Below the pieces are notes generated by a model. The model made no database searches. It was not told the DNA's origin and worked only from the letters and a program-made list of their open reading frames with translations. This document shows positions 35,858 through 44,263 of a DNA stretch of 64,000 nucleotides, in pieces (position 1 is the stretch's first letter; each line of letters begins with the position of its first letter). Source of the DNA: Desulfoglaeba alkanexedens ALDC (GTDB lineage Bacteria > Desulfobacterota > Syntrophobacteria > Syntrophobacterales > DSM-9756); the NCBI RefSeq assembly GCF_005377625.1, contig NZ_CP040098.1, positions 2,903,279 through 2,967,278 on the forward strand, written 5' to 3'. Position numbers and translations under genes: made by a program.

Positions 35858-36235
35858 ATGGCTGCAAGGGAAAAACGATCCTCCCGGCGGAGTCAATGGG
35901 AGGAAATGCGCAAGGGTTTGACGGGCGAGCTGTCGAAGAAAAGCTTCGAGGAGCGGGAGAAACTGCCCGAGAAGGCTTGTGGAAAGTGTAAGCACTTCTC
36001 CGAGAACGCATATGTATCTGATGGAAGGGGATTCTGCGCGGTGCTGAAGGTCGGAAGCAACATTGCCGCGGACCCGCCGGTGTGCGTTCTTGAAGGGGAT
36101 GCCGGGATGATGACCATATTTAACATGGATGCTTCCAGGTGCCCCTACTACGATCAGATGGAATTTATTGACACGGATGGCACCGAATGCGCCGATCCTC
36201 AATTCCGGCGTGCCCTGAGGCAATTCAAGTCGTAA
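35858..36235 (+). CDS. Small cysteine-rich protein, AssC-like
   Basis: A 125-residue protein with a basic N-terminal half (MAAREKRSSRRSQWEEM) and a C-terminal cysteine domain: CGKCKHF, GFCAVL, PPVCVLEG and SRCPYYDQ. The order CxxCKxF ... GxC ... CxxF/Y resembles AssC (CKECKNYF ... GDC ... KCSQF), so it could be a further iron-sulfur subunit of the synthase or an assembly factor. The ATG at 35858 starts one base after the assB2 stop with GGAGGGGTGAT upstream. There is no counterpart in the first ass module. I do not know a named homologue; some alkylsuccinate synthases are reported to have an additional small subunit, which is the best guess. Confidence 0.7.
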   Translation: MAAREKRSSRRSQWEEMRKGLTGELSKKSFEEREKLPEKACGKCKHFSENAYVSDGRGFCAVLKVGSNIAADPPVCVLEGDAGMMTIFNMDASRCPYYDQMEFIDTDGTECADPQFRRALRQFKS

Positions 36236-36250
36236 GACCTGTTCACATAG

Positions 36251-36281
36251 CCAGGGGGGCGAGATCGATCTCGCCCCCCGG
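36251..36281 (+). terminator. Strong hairpin after the AssC-like gene
   Basis: GGGGGGCGAGAT and ATCTCGCCCCCC form a perfect 12-bp GC-rich stem centred at about 36267, extended by CC/GG. No T-run follows and the next gene starts 20 bases later, so partial termination or mRNA protection is as likely as full termination. Confidence 0.55.
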
Positions 36282-36301
36282 CTGGACGCGGGAGATTCAA
36301 A

Positions 36302-36655
36302 ATGAACCTTACATGTAACAAATGCGGATTCACGGCCGAATACATCGAGTTTCGGTACATCTGCAAGACGGGCTGACCGGCTTGCGGAGAGGCTGATCTC
36401 CGCGAGTGCCCCAGGTGTGGGAACCAGTGTCATTTTTCGAGGAATGATGCCCTGGAACAAGAGCAGGAAGAGATGAAAGAGATGTCGAAACGTCTCGCGG
36501 CGATTACAGCATCCAGCGGTCCCGAGGCTCTGGACGAAGCGCGGGAGATTATGCGGAAGCTTAAGCGCATGAATCTGAGGTGGAACATATCGGCTCTGGA
36601 CGCATTCGTCAAAACCCGGCGGCGGGAACTTTTTCCGCAGGATTATGGGAATTAG
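36302..36655 (+). CDS. AssB-like cysteine-rich protein with in-frame UGA (candidate selenoprotein)
   Basis: From the ATG at 36302 an open frame of 117 codons runs to the TAG at 36653-36655, interrupted only by TGA at codon 25 (36374-36376). The start reads MNLTCNKCGFTAEYIEFRYI and then CKTG-stop-PACGEADLRECPRCGNQC. The N-terminus aligns with AssB (CxxCGF, FRY, CxxCG), and reading TGA as selenocysteine gives a UxxC redox motif. A 10-bp hairpin with GG at the start of its loop begins 5 bases after the TGA, as a bacterial SECIS would. The C-terminal half is charged and helical. If selenocysteine is not inserted, this is a nonsense-mutated gene, or only the 61-residue tail from 36473 is made. Confidence 0.5.
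36381..36406 (+). promoter_or_regulatory. SECIS-like hairpin downstream of the in-frame TGA
   Basis: CTTGCGGAGA pairs with TCTCCGCGAG over 10 positions (one G-T) around the loop GGCTGA. The loop starts with GG, like the apical G needed by SelB in bacterial SECIS elements. The loop begins 15 bases after the TGA, a little closer than the roughly 18 of E. coli fdhF. Confidence 0.45.
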
Positions 36656-36735
36656 AGCCACGGCGAGGGATCGGCCATGGATAATAAGAATAAAGGCTTT
36701 GTGCGGACAAATTCAAAAAGGAGGAATCCAACAAA

Positions 36736-37581
36736 ATGACGTTCGATCTTTCCAGCTTCGTTCCCGCACCGGAAGAGCACTTTTTCCTGCCAAACAGTGT
36801 GGTGGAGAATCTGGAGCGCATTGCCGCACTTTCGCAAAGGCATCCTGTGAACGTGCTGGTCGCCGGCAAGCAGGGGTGTGGCAAATCGACTCTCGTGAAA
36901 CAGTTCGCTGCACGCAACCGGCGCCCGCTTGCAACCTTCCAGATCGGCATCCTTTCGGAGCCGGGTCAGCTTTTCGGCGAGCACCGCTTAAAGGATGGAG
37001 AGACCTACTACCAGCAGTTTTTGTTTCCCCAGGCCATTCAAACCCCGGGTTGTGTAATCCACCTGGAGGAAATCAACCGCCCCGAGCATCCGAAAGCGCT
37101 TAATATGCTTTTTTCCGTCCTGGCCGAAGACCGCAAGGTCTGGCTGGACGAGCTTGGACTCATACGGGTTGCCGACGGCGTCGTCTTCATGGCTACCCTC
37201 AACGAGGGAGAAGAATTCGTAGGTACGGAGTTGTTGGACGCCGCCTTGCGGGATCGTTTCTATGTCACCGCCTTGGATTACTTGCCCGCGGATGTTGAAA
37301 CAAAGGTGCTCCATTACAAGACCGGGATCCCTGAAGCGGAAGCACTGACAATCGTCAATGTGGCTAACAAGCTGAGGGGTAATTCGAAGGACCCGATGGT
37401 TGTTTCGACGCGCCACACGCTCATGATCGCCGAAATGGTGGCAGTGGGGGCATCCATCGAAGACGCTTTCATTTACAGTCTCCAGGCGGGTAAGGACTTA
37501 CTGGAGTCTATTCTGCTTTCGCTCCATGTGCAATTGGGGAAAAAAGATGCGCACACCGAAACCGGCTATCAAATCTACTGA
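36736..37581 (+). CDS. MoxR-family AAA+ ATPase 1 (BssE-like)
   Basis: The 281-residue protein is an AAA+ ATPase of the MoxR/CbbQ type. The Walker A motif is GKQGCGKS (residues 44-51), Walker B is VIHLEEINR, sensor 1 is FMATLNEGEEF, and the arginine-finger region is AALRDRFYV. MoxR ATPases act with VWA proteins to remodel or load cofactors into enzymes. In benzylsuccinate operons bssE encodes a protein of this class that may help the radical enzyme assemble. The start follows AAAAGGAGGAATCCAACAAA. It overlaps the VWA gene downstream, the usual MoxR-VWA pairing, and has a paralogue at 40283-41167. Confidence 0.88.
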   Translation: MTFDLSSFVPAPEEHFFLPNSVVENLERIAALSQRHPVNVLVAGKQGCGKSTLVKQFAARNRRPLATFQIGILSEPGQLFGEHRLKDGETYYQQFLFPQAIQTPGCVIHLEEINRPEHPKALNMLFSVLAEDRKVWLDELGLIRVADGVVFMATLNEGEEFVGTELLDAALRDRFYVTALDYLPADVETKVLHYKTGIPEAEALTIVNVANKLRGNSKDPMVVSTRHTLMIAEMVAVGASIEDAFIYSLQAGKDLLESILLSLHVQLGKKDAHTETGYQIY

Positions 37582-39328
37582 TTGGTTCAAGCCGGCAATG
37601 GCTAAAATCCCGGAGCCCGGCGCCGGAGACGATGCGAGGCGGTTGGACCGGCTTATCAATGAGGCGGGGGCCGCCGGGCTCTCCCGGTACTGGCGCAGGA
37701 ACATATCCCAGCTGGAATCCTCGGAACTGGCCTATGCACTCCGGGCATTGGAGAAGGTCGCCGGGCACGTTGGCCATAACGTCGGGCGCATAGAATGGGC
37801 TGGTATGTCGACGGACGACACGGACGTCATCGTGCTCGATCCAGGCCTTATCATGGGGGACTATCCGATTCCCGCCTCGATGTTCGACTATCTGGTGGGC
37901 ATTGTGGTCCATGAAGCCCTTCATCGAAAGGAATGGACGGATCTGGTGTGGAAGAAGTCGCATGAGGCGACCTTGGACATGCCGGTACGGGAAAAGATCG
38001 CCTTTCACAAGATTGTCTATACCGGGGAAGATATTTATGTTGATTTCTTTTCCCAACGGAACATCCTTGGTGAGTACGTCCGGCTTGCCCGTGAGGTGGA
38101 GCTTCGCCAGGAGGAGCCGTTTCTTGGGGATATTCCTGTCAGTCTGGACAGGCTTGTGCACCATTGGCGGCGGAGCGCCTTCGATCAAAACAAATCGGCG
38201 GGTGTTGAACAAATGGACCAGGTGCTGCGTCTCCTCCATGAGTCGACGGGGGAACTTCGGTCCATCGGGTTTGCGTCGGGGGGAGTTGTCAGGCGATGTG
38301 AACTCAGGGCGCGGCTGTACCTTGAGACCTGGAAGAAAATCGCGCCCCATGTGGAGGGATGGAAAATCCTCGACATGTCGCTTTTATGGTATCCACGGGA
38401 CGGTTCCGAAAAGGTGCGTCCAATCAGGAGAAAAAGAAAGGTCCAGACCCGCCTTTCTGCCAACCTGGCTCAAGACATCGAGGAGAAACTCGCCGCCCAT
38501 TCAGCGGATATAACGCCCATTATTCGCAAGGTGGCCGGCGCGGACAATCCCGACGTCGTTCCCACGTCCCGGTGGGATTTCAATAATCCGATCAGCCCGG
38601 TCGTCGATCCTAGAATGATCGGGCGCATTCAAGGTGTGCTCCAAAGCTACGCGGAACGTGTAACGGTGTATAACCGGGGGCTTACTTCAGGAAGAGTGGA
38701 TCGTCGGAGGCTGTATAGAGCGCCGGTGAATGGGCGATGCTTTTTCCAAAAGCAGGCGCTGCCCAATCTTGACTGGAATATTTGTCTGTTGGTCGATGCC
38801 AGCGGCTCCATGGCCGGAGCACGCTGGAGGATGGTGGAAAGTATCGTTGCCACTCTGCACAAGGCCTTTCACGGTTTCCGCAACAGGCTTCAGGCCTTCG
38901 GGTATTTCGAGGTGGACGGGGTTTGCATGCTCTCCAGCCTGCTCGACGGCAAGCGTGTACTTTCAATACCTCCGAGCGGTCAAACGGCGTCTGGACAAGC
39001 CATCATTGCCGCTGCTTACTTCATGCCCAAGGATGCCAGGAGAAGGTTTATTATCCATGTGACGGACGGGGAGTCGAACTTCGGATGTGACGTCCAAATT
39101 GGAATCGATCACTGCCTTGCGGAGAGGATTCATCTTGTGACCCTTGGGGTCGCCTGTAAGGACCGTGAGGCAATGGTGGAGCAGTACGGCAACGGAATTC
39201 GGTTTCTCGATCATTTCGGCCAGTTGCCCGGCGCGATCGAACATCTTCTCAAGTGGACGCTTCTGGGCGAAGCAAAAGCGCTTATGGCCGGTTCTCGCCC
39301 GGTAAGGCAGAAGGCATCTGCCGTGTGA
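37547..39328 (+). CDS. VWA-domain protein with an HExxH motif, partner of MoxR ATPase 1
   Basis: About 593 residues. The C-terminal third is a von Willebrand A domain with an intact metal-ion-dependent adhesion site: LLVDASGSMAG (near residue 414), SGQTASGQA and IHVTDGESNFG. The N-terminal part contains VVHEALHRKEW (HExxH at about residues 122-126), a zinc-peptidase-like motif not seen in ordinary MoxR partners. An acidic segment follows (YTGEDIYVDFF, with glutamate and aspartate), which could supply the third ligand. The start is uncertain: 37547 follows GGGGAAAAAAG, while 37526 and 37598 are alternatives. The gene overlaps the ATPase gene by about 35 bases. The paralogue at 41164 lacks the histidines, so this copy may be the metal-binding one. 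Confidence 0.82.
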   Translation: MRTPKPAIKSTDWFKPAMAKIPEPGAGDDARRLDRLINEAGAAGLSRYWRRNISQLESSELAYALRALEKVAGHVGHNVGRIEWAGMSTDDTDVIVLDPGLIMGDYPIPASMFDYLVGIVVHEALHRKEWTDLVWKKSHEATLDMPVREKIAFHKIVYTGEDIYVDFFSQRNILGEYVRLAREVELRQEEPFLGDIPVSLDRLVHHWRRSAFDQNKSAGVEQMDQVLRLLHESTGELRSIGFASGGVVRRCELRARLYLETWKKIAPHVEGWKILDMSLLWYPRDGSEKVRPIRRKRKVQTRLSANLAQDIEEKLAAHSADITPIIRKVAGADNPDVVPTSRWDFNNPISPVVDPRMIGRIQGVLQSYAERVTVYNRGLTSGRVDRRRLYRAPVNGRCFFQKQALPNLDWNICLLVDASGSMAGARWRMVESIVATLHKAFHGFRNRLQAFGYFEVDGVCMLSSLLDGKRVLSIPPSGQTASGQAIIAAAYFMPKDARRRFIIHVTDGESNFGCDVQIGIDHCLAERIHLVTLGVACKDREAMVEQYGNGIRFLDHFGQLPGAIEHLLKWTLLGEAKALMAGSRPVRQKASAV

Positions 39329-39378
39329 GTTTGACCGATTGGGATCAATCGGGGGGAATTGACAGAAGGAGATGGACG

Positions 39379-39786
39379 ATGAAAATGTTCAGTGAAGAGT
39401 GGTTCAATGCAGTGGTGGATGCGCTGAAGGCGGATGACGAATTTCAACGGAAAGCCGAAGGATTTGACAGCGGGCTGCAGTTCAAGGTTCTGAAAGATCC
39501 TAAAGCCGGTGTTGATAAGGATGTGGCTTTCGGAATGTGGCTCCCCAGCGCGGAGCCGAACTGGTACGGACCCAGACCGGACGAGGATGTCGATATTATT
39601 CTGGAGGGCAAAGCAGGGAAATTCAAGGAAGTTCTCACGGCAAAAAAGAACGTCATAACGGATAGTTTCTTGACGGCTGTCACTATGGCAGGAGAGATTA
39701 TATGGAAGAAAGGTTCCATGAGCAAGCTATCGTCCAACGTGGGAACATGGAGGAGATTTCTGGAAGTGGTGAGTTCCGTGTCATAG
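39379..39786 (+). CDS. SCP2-like lipid-binding domain protein
   Basis: A 135-residue soluble protein that resembles the SCP-2 sterol-transfer fold: MFSEEWFNAVVDALKADDEF at the N-terminus, an alternating strand section with VAFGMWLPSAEPNWYGPRPD, then VDIILEGKAGKFKEVL and a C-terminal helical AGEIIWKKGSMSKLS. SCP-2 folds bind hydrophobic molecules in a tunnel. Located between the two MoxR-VWA pairs of an alkane-activation operon, it might shuttle alkane, alkylsuccinate or its CoA ester; that is inference. The ATG at 39379 follows AGAAGGAGATGGACG; the longer frame from 39253 overlaps the VWA gene and was not chosen. Confidence 0.7.
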   Translation: MKMFSEEWFNAVVDALKADDEFQRKAEGFDSGLQFKVLKDPKAGVDKDVAFGMWLPSAEPNWYGPRPDEDVDIILEGKAGKFKEVLTAKKNVITDSFLTAVTMAGEIIWKKGSMSKLSSNVGTWRRFLEVVSSVS

Positions 39787-40282
39787 ACCGGAGGAGGTGG
39801 CAAGGATGAGCAAGCTGAGTGAAAGGGCCAGGGAGTAACTGTCGCGGGAGGAGAGGTTGAATGTGCTGAGCACATCAACCCAAAAGGGTTGTGGTCATAT
39901 AGCGTTTATGCAACAGCTGTAAGCGAAATCCCCTGACGGTAGGGAGGACGACGCGTATTATATGATAGTCGATGACCCCCGATCACACTTTATCTTTGTG
40001 TATGATCCCGACATTTTCCGGGGTAAAAAGTACACGGTCTACAACGGACGCGACCTCACCACCGGTGAAATGCTGGCGTTCTGGTGTGGATGCCGGGAGG
40101 ACGATTGCTGGAGCGTTGGATCAGATCGAAAGGCTTCGATGAGGAGACGGCCGCCGCCGCTAGAGAGGATGCCCGAATGAGATTCGGGCGCATTTTCGAT
40201 CATCCGGACGAAATCTTTGAGCCATGGGAACAATAATGGCGGTGTAAGGCACATTTTGAGCTTCTAACGCGAGGTCATTGTT
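39787..40282. other. Spacer with gene debris
   Basis: The start has a good ribosome binding site (GGAGGAGGTGGCAAGG) before ATG at 39805, but the frame stops after ten codons. A frameshifted small gene (39962-40236) follows. Nothing else could be recognised. Confidence 0.5.
39962..40236 (+). pseudogene. Possible frameshifted small gene
   Basis: From the ATG at 39962 the frame gives MIVDDPRSHFIFVYDPDIF and GEMLAFWCGCREDDCW, then becomes Arg/Pro-rich and ends at 40180. In the neighbouring frame, ERWIRSKGFDEETAAA and FGRIFDHPDEIFEPWEQ run to the TAA at 40234-40236 with natural-looking composition. A one-base indel near 40105 would join the two into one protein of about 90 residues. I do not recognise the family; it may be a decayed accessory gene of the ass region or a sequencing error. 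Confidence 0.4.
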
Positions 40283-41167
40283 GTGATGTCTTCGGAAAAG
40301 CATTTACGAATACCCAATCTCGATCCGGACTTTTTTATTCTTGAACGAGACAGGGTCAATCTGGAACGGTTCGCGCGGCTTTCAGAGCGGCATCCTGTCA
40401 ACATAATGGTGACGGGAAGCCAGGGCTGTGGCAAGTCGTCCCTCGTAAGGCAGTTTGCCGCTATTTACGGGAGACCTTTGGCTACGTTCCAGGTGGGGCT
40501 CCTGGCCGAATCCGGACAGCTTTTCGGCCAACAGAGGCTCCAATCCGGTGAAACCTATTTCAAGGAGTTTCTGTTCTCCAAGGCCATCCAGACTCCGGGT
40601 TGCGTGATACATCTCGAGGAAATCAACCGCTCCGAGACGCCTCATGCCTTGAACGAGCTTTTTTCCGTGCTTTCCGAGGATCGCAGCATCTGGATCGATG
40701 AGCTGGGAACCGTAAAGGTGGCGCCCGGGGTTATATTCTTCGCCACCATGAACGAGGGAGAGAAGTTTACCGGGGTCGAGGAGATCGACGCGGCTCTGAG
40801 GGACCGGTTCTATTATATTCAGCTCGAGTACTTGCCTCATGAAGTTGAAAAGCAGGTCTTGGTGAGAAAGACGGGATTATCGGAGTCCGGAGCAGACCGG
40901 ATCTTGAATGTGATCAACCATATCAGGACCAATGAGCAAGCCGGCGTCAGCGTTTCCATAAGGCACAGCCTGATGATTGCGGAACTGGTTTCTTTAGGGG
41001 CCTCTTTGCGCGAGGCGCTCGTCTACAGTCTACAGATTTCCAGGGATGCTCTCGAATCCCTGCTTCTATCGGTACACGTTCAAACGCAGGATACGGAAGC
41101 GGAGTTGGACCGATATGTCGTGTATGTTCCCGAGAGCTCCCCGGCTACGGAAAAGGTTTTCCAATGA
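40283..41167 (+). CDS. MoxR-family AAA+ ATPase 2 (BssE-like)
   Basis: The 294-residue protein is a clear paralogue of the ATPase at 36736. Walker A is GSQGCGKS (residues 45-52), Walker B VIHLEEINR, sensor 1 FFATMNEGEKF, and the arginine-finger region AALRDRFYY. Both share LATFQVGLLAESGQLFG-like sequence but are well diverged overall, so this duplication is much older than that of assDCAB. The start is GTG at 40283 or the ATG three bases later. It overlaps the following VWA gene by 4 bases (ATGA). Confidence 0.87.
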   Translation: MMSSEKHLRIPNLDPDFFILERDRVNLERFARLSERHPVNIMVTGSQGCGKSSLVRQFAAIYGRPLATFQVGLLAESGQLFGQQRLQSGETYFKEFLFSKAIQTPGCVIHLEEINRSETPHALNELFSVLSEDRSIWIDELGTVKVAPGVIFFATMNEGEKFTGVEEIDAALRDRFYYIQLEYLPHEVEKQVLVRKTGLSESGADRILNVINHIRTNEQAGVSVSIRHSLMIAELVSLGASLREALVYSLQISRDALESLLLSVHVQTQDTEAELDRYVVYVPESSPATEKVFQ

Positions 41168-42852
41168 AAACATACTCTCTGTACTGGCGAAAAAACACTT
41201 CGAAGGAGGAGGCGGTCGAGCTCGCCCTTTGCCTTCGCTCCTTGCGTAAGGTTGCTTCTCATTTGGGATACAACGTCAAGCCCGTCTACTGGGAAGGTAT
41301 GGTCGATTCCGATGAGCGATCCATTTTGTTGGATCCGGCCGCTGTTAGAGGAAAATATCCCATCCCCTTCAACAAGTACGACATTCTGGTTGGACAGGTT
41401 ATCCTCGAAGGGAAGTCTTCTATGGAATGGCGGGAATGGGTTATTGGCAAGGTGGTGGAGGAGGCGGGGGAACTGAGCGGAGATGCTGAAGCAATTCTGC
41501 TTAAGATCGCCGGGGCAGCTGAGGACATATACGTTACGGAATGGGCGAAAAGCCATGTCTGGAGGCATTACCTGCGGCGTTTTTGGGAGGCCAGGCTCAG
41601 TGCCGGGCAACGTGATCCGGCTTTGCCTCCAACTGCGGACAGCCTTGCCGACATGTGGCGCAGGGAGGTGTTGTTGGGACGGACAAGTCGGAATCTACAT
41701 CAATACTATCACGGTCCTCTTGCGCTGTTGAATGCCTATACGGCCAAGATTGCAAACTGCCTGGCGCTTGCCGGCGTCGGCCGCCGGAGGGATTACAGGA
41801 AAAACTTATATCATGAGCTGTGGGCGCGGCTGTTCGAGGCTATCCAGGAGTGGGAATCATTCCAGTTGTCTCCCGATGCGGTCGGCTTGAGGGACGAGAT
41901 GGGTGTGAAGGGTGAAGTAGACGTTGAGACGGACACGCCGCGCAGATCGACGGATCTTGAACGCAACGAGGACCTGGAAGAGGATGTCATCGACAAGCTC
42001 AATTCCATCCTGGAAGCGGATGACACGATCGATCTGACCTCGGTTGTCTCCGCCGCGGTGGAAGACCCCGAGGCGGCCCCGATAAAAACGGTGTTCTCGA
42101 AAAGCGCGGTTCCAAGTGATATGATGCCCGACAAGGTGCAGACGGCTGTTATGAAAAAGCTTTTCAGGGATCAGGAGTTGTTTCTGAGACGGCGGCAGAT
42201 GAGGGGGGCGACCAGGAGGGGGCTGACAGAGGGCAAGCTTGATGCCCGCCGCTTATATCGGGTGCCCCTCGATGGCAAAGTTTTCAAAAACCGGGAATGC
42301 ACAAAAACCCGGAAGGCGTGGCACATCTGCATTGTGGTAGACGCTTCCGCGTCCATGAGTGGAAGAGGGGAGCATGGAAGTGTGATTCCCTGGGAGCTTG
42401 CCGAAAGGACCTTCGTTTCCCTTGCGGAAGCGATCAAAGGCTCAAAAAACACCCTCGATATCCATGCATACTGCGAACGTGGGGGCCAGTGTGTCATTAC
42501 CAACCTTTTTCACGGCGGCAGGGTGCACACCGTTGTTCCTTCCGGTCGCACTCCGTCAGGTCAGGCGATATTGGGTGCGGCCGCGATGATGGAAAAAGGC
42601 CATCCTCAAAACATGATGATTCACATAACGGATGGCGCTGCCAATTGTGGTTTGTCCCTCGGTGATGCGGTGCGGTTTTGCCGGAAAAACAACATCCGGC
42701 TTTTCACCATAGGATGCGGCTGTAACCAACAGACACAAGACTTTTTGAGCGGTTATTTCCCTGCTGAAAGTCTGTTTTTTATGAAAGATATGGGTGACCT
42801 TGCCATAGGCCTGTATGAGGTGTTTCGGCGCAACATTTTCGAGGCGGTATAA
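41164..42852 (+). CDS. VWA-domain protein, partner of MoxR ATPase 2
   Basis: The 562-residue protein pairs with the upstream ATPase by a 4-base start/stop overlap. The VWA domain holds CIVVDASASMSG (about residue 395), SGRTPSGQA and IHITDGAANCG, giving a plausible metal-binding site. The N-terminal region aligns with that of the VWA protein at 37547 (LALCLRSLRKVASHLGYNV against LAYALRALEKVAGHVGHNV). The position of the HExxH motif reads VILEGKSSMEW here, so the metal ligands are lost. The AEDIYV motif is retained. Together the two pairs suggest a heteromeric remodelling machine with one metal-binding and one non-binding arm. Confidence 0.82.
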   Translation: MKTYSLYWRKNTSKEEAVELALCLRSLRKVASHLGYNVKPVYWEGMVDSDERSILLDPAAVRGKYPIPFNKYDILVGQVILEGKSSMEWREWVIGKVVEEAGELSGDAEAILLKIAGAAEDIYVTEWAKSHVWRHYLRRFWEARLSAGQRDPALPPTADSLADMWRREVLLGRTSRNLHQYYHGPLALLNAYTAKIANCLALAGVGRRRDYRKNLYHELWARLFEAIQEWESFQLSPDAVGLRDEMGVKGEVDVETDTPRRSTDLERNEDLEEDVIDKLNSILEADDTIDLTSVVSAAVEDPEAAPIKTVFSKSAVPSDMMPDKVQTAVMKKLFRDQELFLRRRQMRGATRRGLTEGKLDARRLYRVPLDGKVFKNRECTKTRKAWHICIVVDASASMSGRGEHGSVIPWELAERTFVSLAEAIKGSKNTLDIHAYCERGGQCVITNLFHGGRVHTVVPSGRTPSGQAILGAAAMMEKGHPQNMMIHITDGAANCGLSLGDAVRFCRKNNIRLFTIGCGCNQQTQDFLSGYFPAESLFFMKDMGDLAIGLYEVFRRNIFEAV

Positions 42853-42995
42853 TTTTGGTGTGTGGGGCGGGCCGATCGGAATTCGTGGGATGTTGTTCCG
42901 ATTCTCGGTCAATGAGGTTACTGTCATCATCTCCTTGTTAATGAGCATTGAAGCGTGTTGTACTGGCAGAAATCCAAGCGAGCGGAGGAGGGGGA

Positions 42996-44129
42996 ATGTA
43001 TCAGGAGGAGCACAAGATCTTTCGAGATGCCTTCAGGAAGTTTTTGCAACAGGAAGTGACGCCCCATGTAAACGAGTGGGAAGAAAAACGGGTGGTTCCG
43101 AGGGAGGCTTGGGAAAAGATGGGAGCTGCCGGCTATCTATGTCCATGGCTCCCTGAAGAGTATGGCGGCAGCGGAGCCGATTTTCTGTTTTCCGTCATCG
43201 TAAATGAAGAGCTCGCCAGGGTTGGAGCCGTTGGCTTTTTCGCTCCGCTGCACAGCGACATTGTGGCGCCGTATTTGTATCACTTGGGTACCGAAGAGCA
43301 AAAGAAACGCTGGCTGCCGGGCTGTGCCAAGGGTACCTGTATTCTGGCGGTGGCTATGACCGAGCCGGACGCGGGCTCGGACTTGGCGGCCATGCGCACC
43401 AAGGCCGAACGCGACGGGGATTTCTATGTCATCAACGGCACCAAGACTTTTATCTCCAACGGGATCCAGGCGGACCTTGTCATTGTTGCCTGCCGCACGG
43501 ATCCGGAAGCTAAGCCTTCAAGGGGCGTCAGCCTGCTGATGGTCGAGCGGGGAACACCCGGATTTGAGCGCGGCAGAAAGCTGAACAAAATGGGTTTGCA
43601 CAGCCAGGACACCGCTGAGCTTCTGTTCGAGGACTGTCGCGTGCCTGTGGACCATCTGTTGGGCAAGGAAAACAACGGCTTCGTGCATTTAATGCAAATG
43701 CTTCAACAGGAGCGGCTGGTATGTTGCATTATGGCACAAGCCATGGCAGAGGCCATGATAGAGATGACCATCAACTACTGTCGGGAGCGCAAGGCCTTCG
43801 GGCAACCTATCGCCAGCTTTCAACACAATGCCTTCAAAATCGTTGACATGGTTACCGAGATCAAAGTGGGGAGGGTTTTTCTGGACCATTTGATCCAGAA
43901 GCACCTGGATGATGCCGACATTGTGACGGAAGTCTCAATGGCGAAGGCATGGATTGCGGAGATGGCCAACCGTGTGGCGTATCATTGCGTCCAGCTTCAT
44001 GGCGGCTACGGGTACATGGAAGAATATCCCATCTGTCGCTTTTACCGGGATGCGCGTGCTATTCCCATATTTGCCGGCAGCACGGAAGTGATGAAGCTGA
44101 TTGTGGCAAGGAAACTCAATCTATTATAA
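42996..44129 (+). CDS. Acyl-CoA dehydrogenase 1
   Basis: The 377-residue flavoprotein has the three acyl-CoA dehydrogenase domains. Signatures are AVAMTEPDAGSDLAAMRT (about residues 124-141), the FISNGIQADL strand, the C-domain RKAFGQPIASFQ and VQLHGGYGYMEEYP. The C-terminal loop reads IFAGSTEVMK, where short-chain enzymes carry a catalytic glutamate. Long-chain and isovaleryl-type enzymes lack it there and place the base elsewhere, so the substrate may be long or branched. This suits the 4-methylalkanoyl-CoA formed after alkylsuccinate rearrangement. The ATG at 42996 follows GCGGAGGAGGGGGA. An electron-transfer flavoprotein is not encoded nearby. Confidence 0.88.
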   Translation: MYQEEHKIFRDAFRKFLQQEVTPHVNEWEEKRVVPREAWEKMGAAGYLCPWLPEEYGGSGADFLFSVIVNEELARVGAVGFFAPLHSDIVAPYLYHLGTEEQKKRWLPGCAKGTCILAVAMTEPDAGSDLAAMRTKAERDGDFYVINGTKTFISNGIQADLVIVACRTDPEAKPSRGVSLLMVERGTPGFERGRKLNKMGLHSQDTAELLFEDCRVPVDHLLGKENNGFVHLMQMLQQERLVCCIMAQAMAEAMIEMTINYCRERKAFGQPIASFQHNAFKIVDMVTEIKVGRVFLDHLIQKHLDDADIVTEVSMAKAWIAEMANRVAYHCVQLHGGYGYMEEYPICRFYRDARAIPIFAGSTEVMKLIVARKLNLL

Positions 44130-44263
44130 CCGGGATCATGCAGGAGATGTTGGTCAAGGATCCCGCCCCTTGTGGGCGGCATCTTGCAAGTTAAGAGAAA
44201 ACAACCCATTCATAGGCGCCGGTAAGTGCAGGTTTTCTAGGCGTGTTTCATGAGGAGACTGAG

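Noticed and set aside
36473-36655. Independent 61-residue gene starting at the internal ATG
   Set aside because: There is no ribosome binding site of note before it, and the same frame continues upstream through the TGA to a good AssB-like N-terminus. It remains the fallback if the TGA is a real stop.
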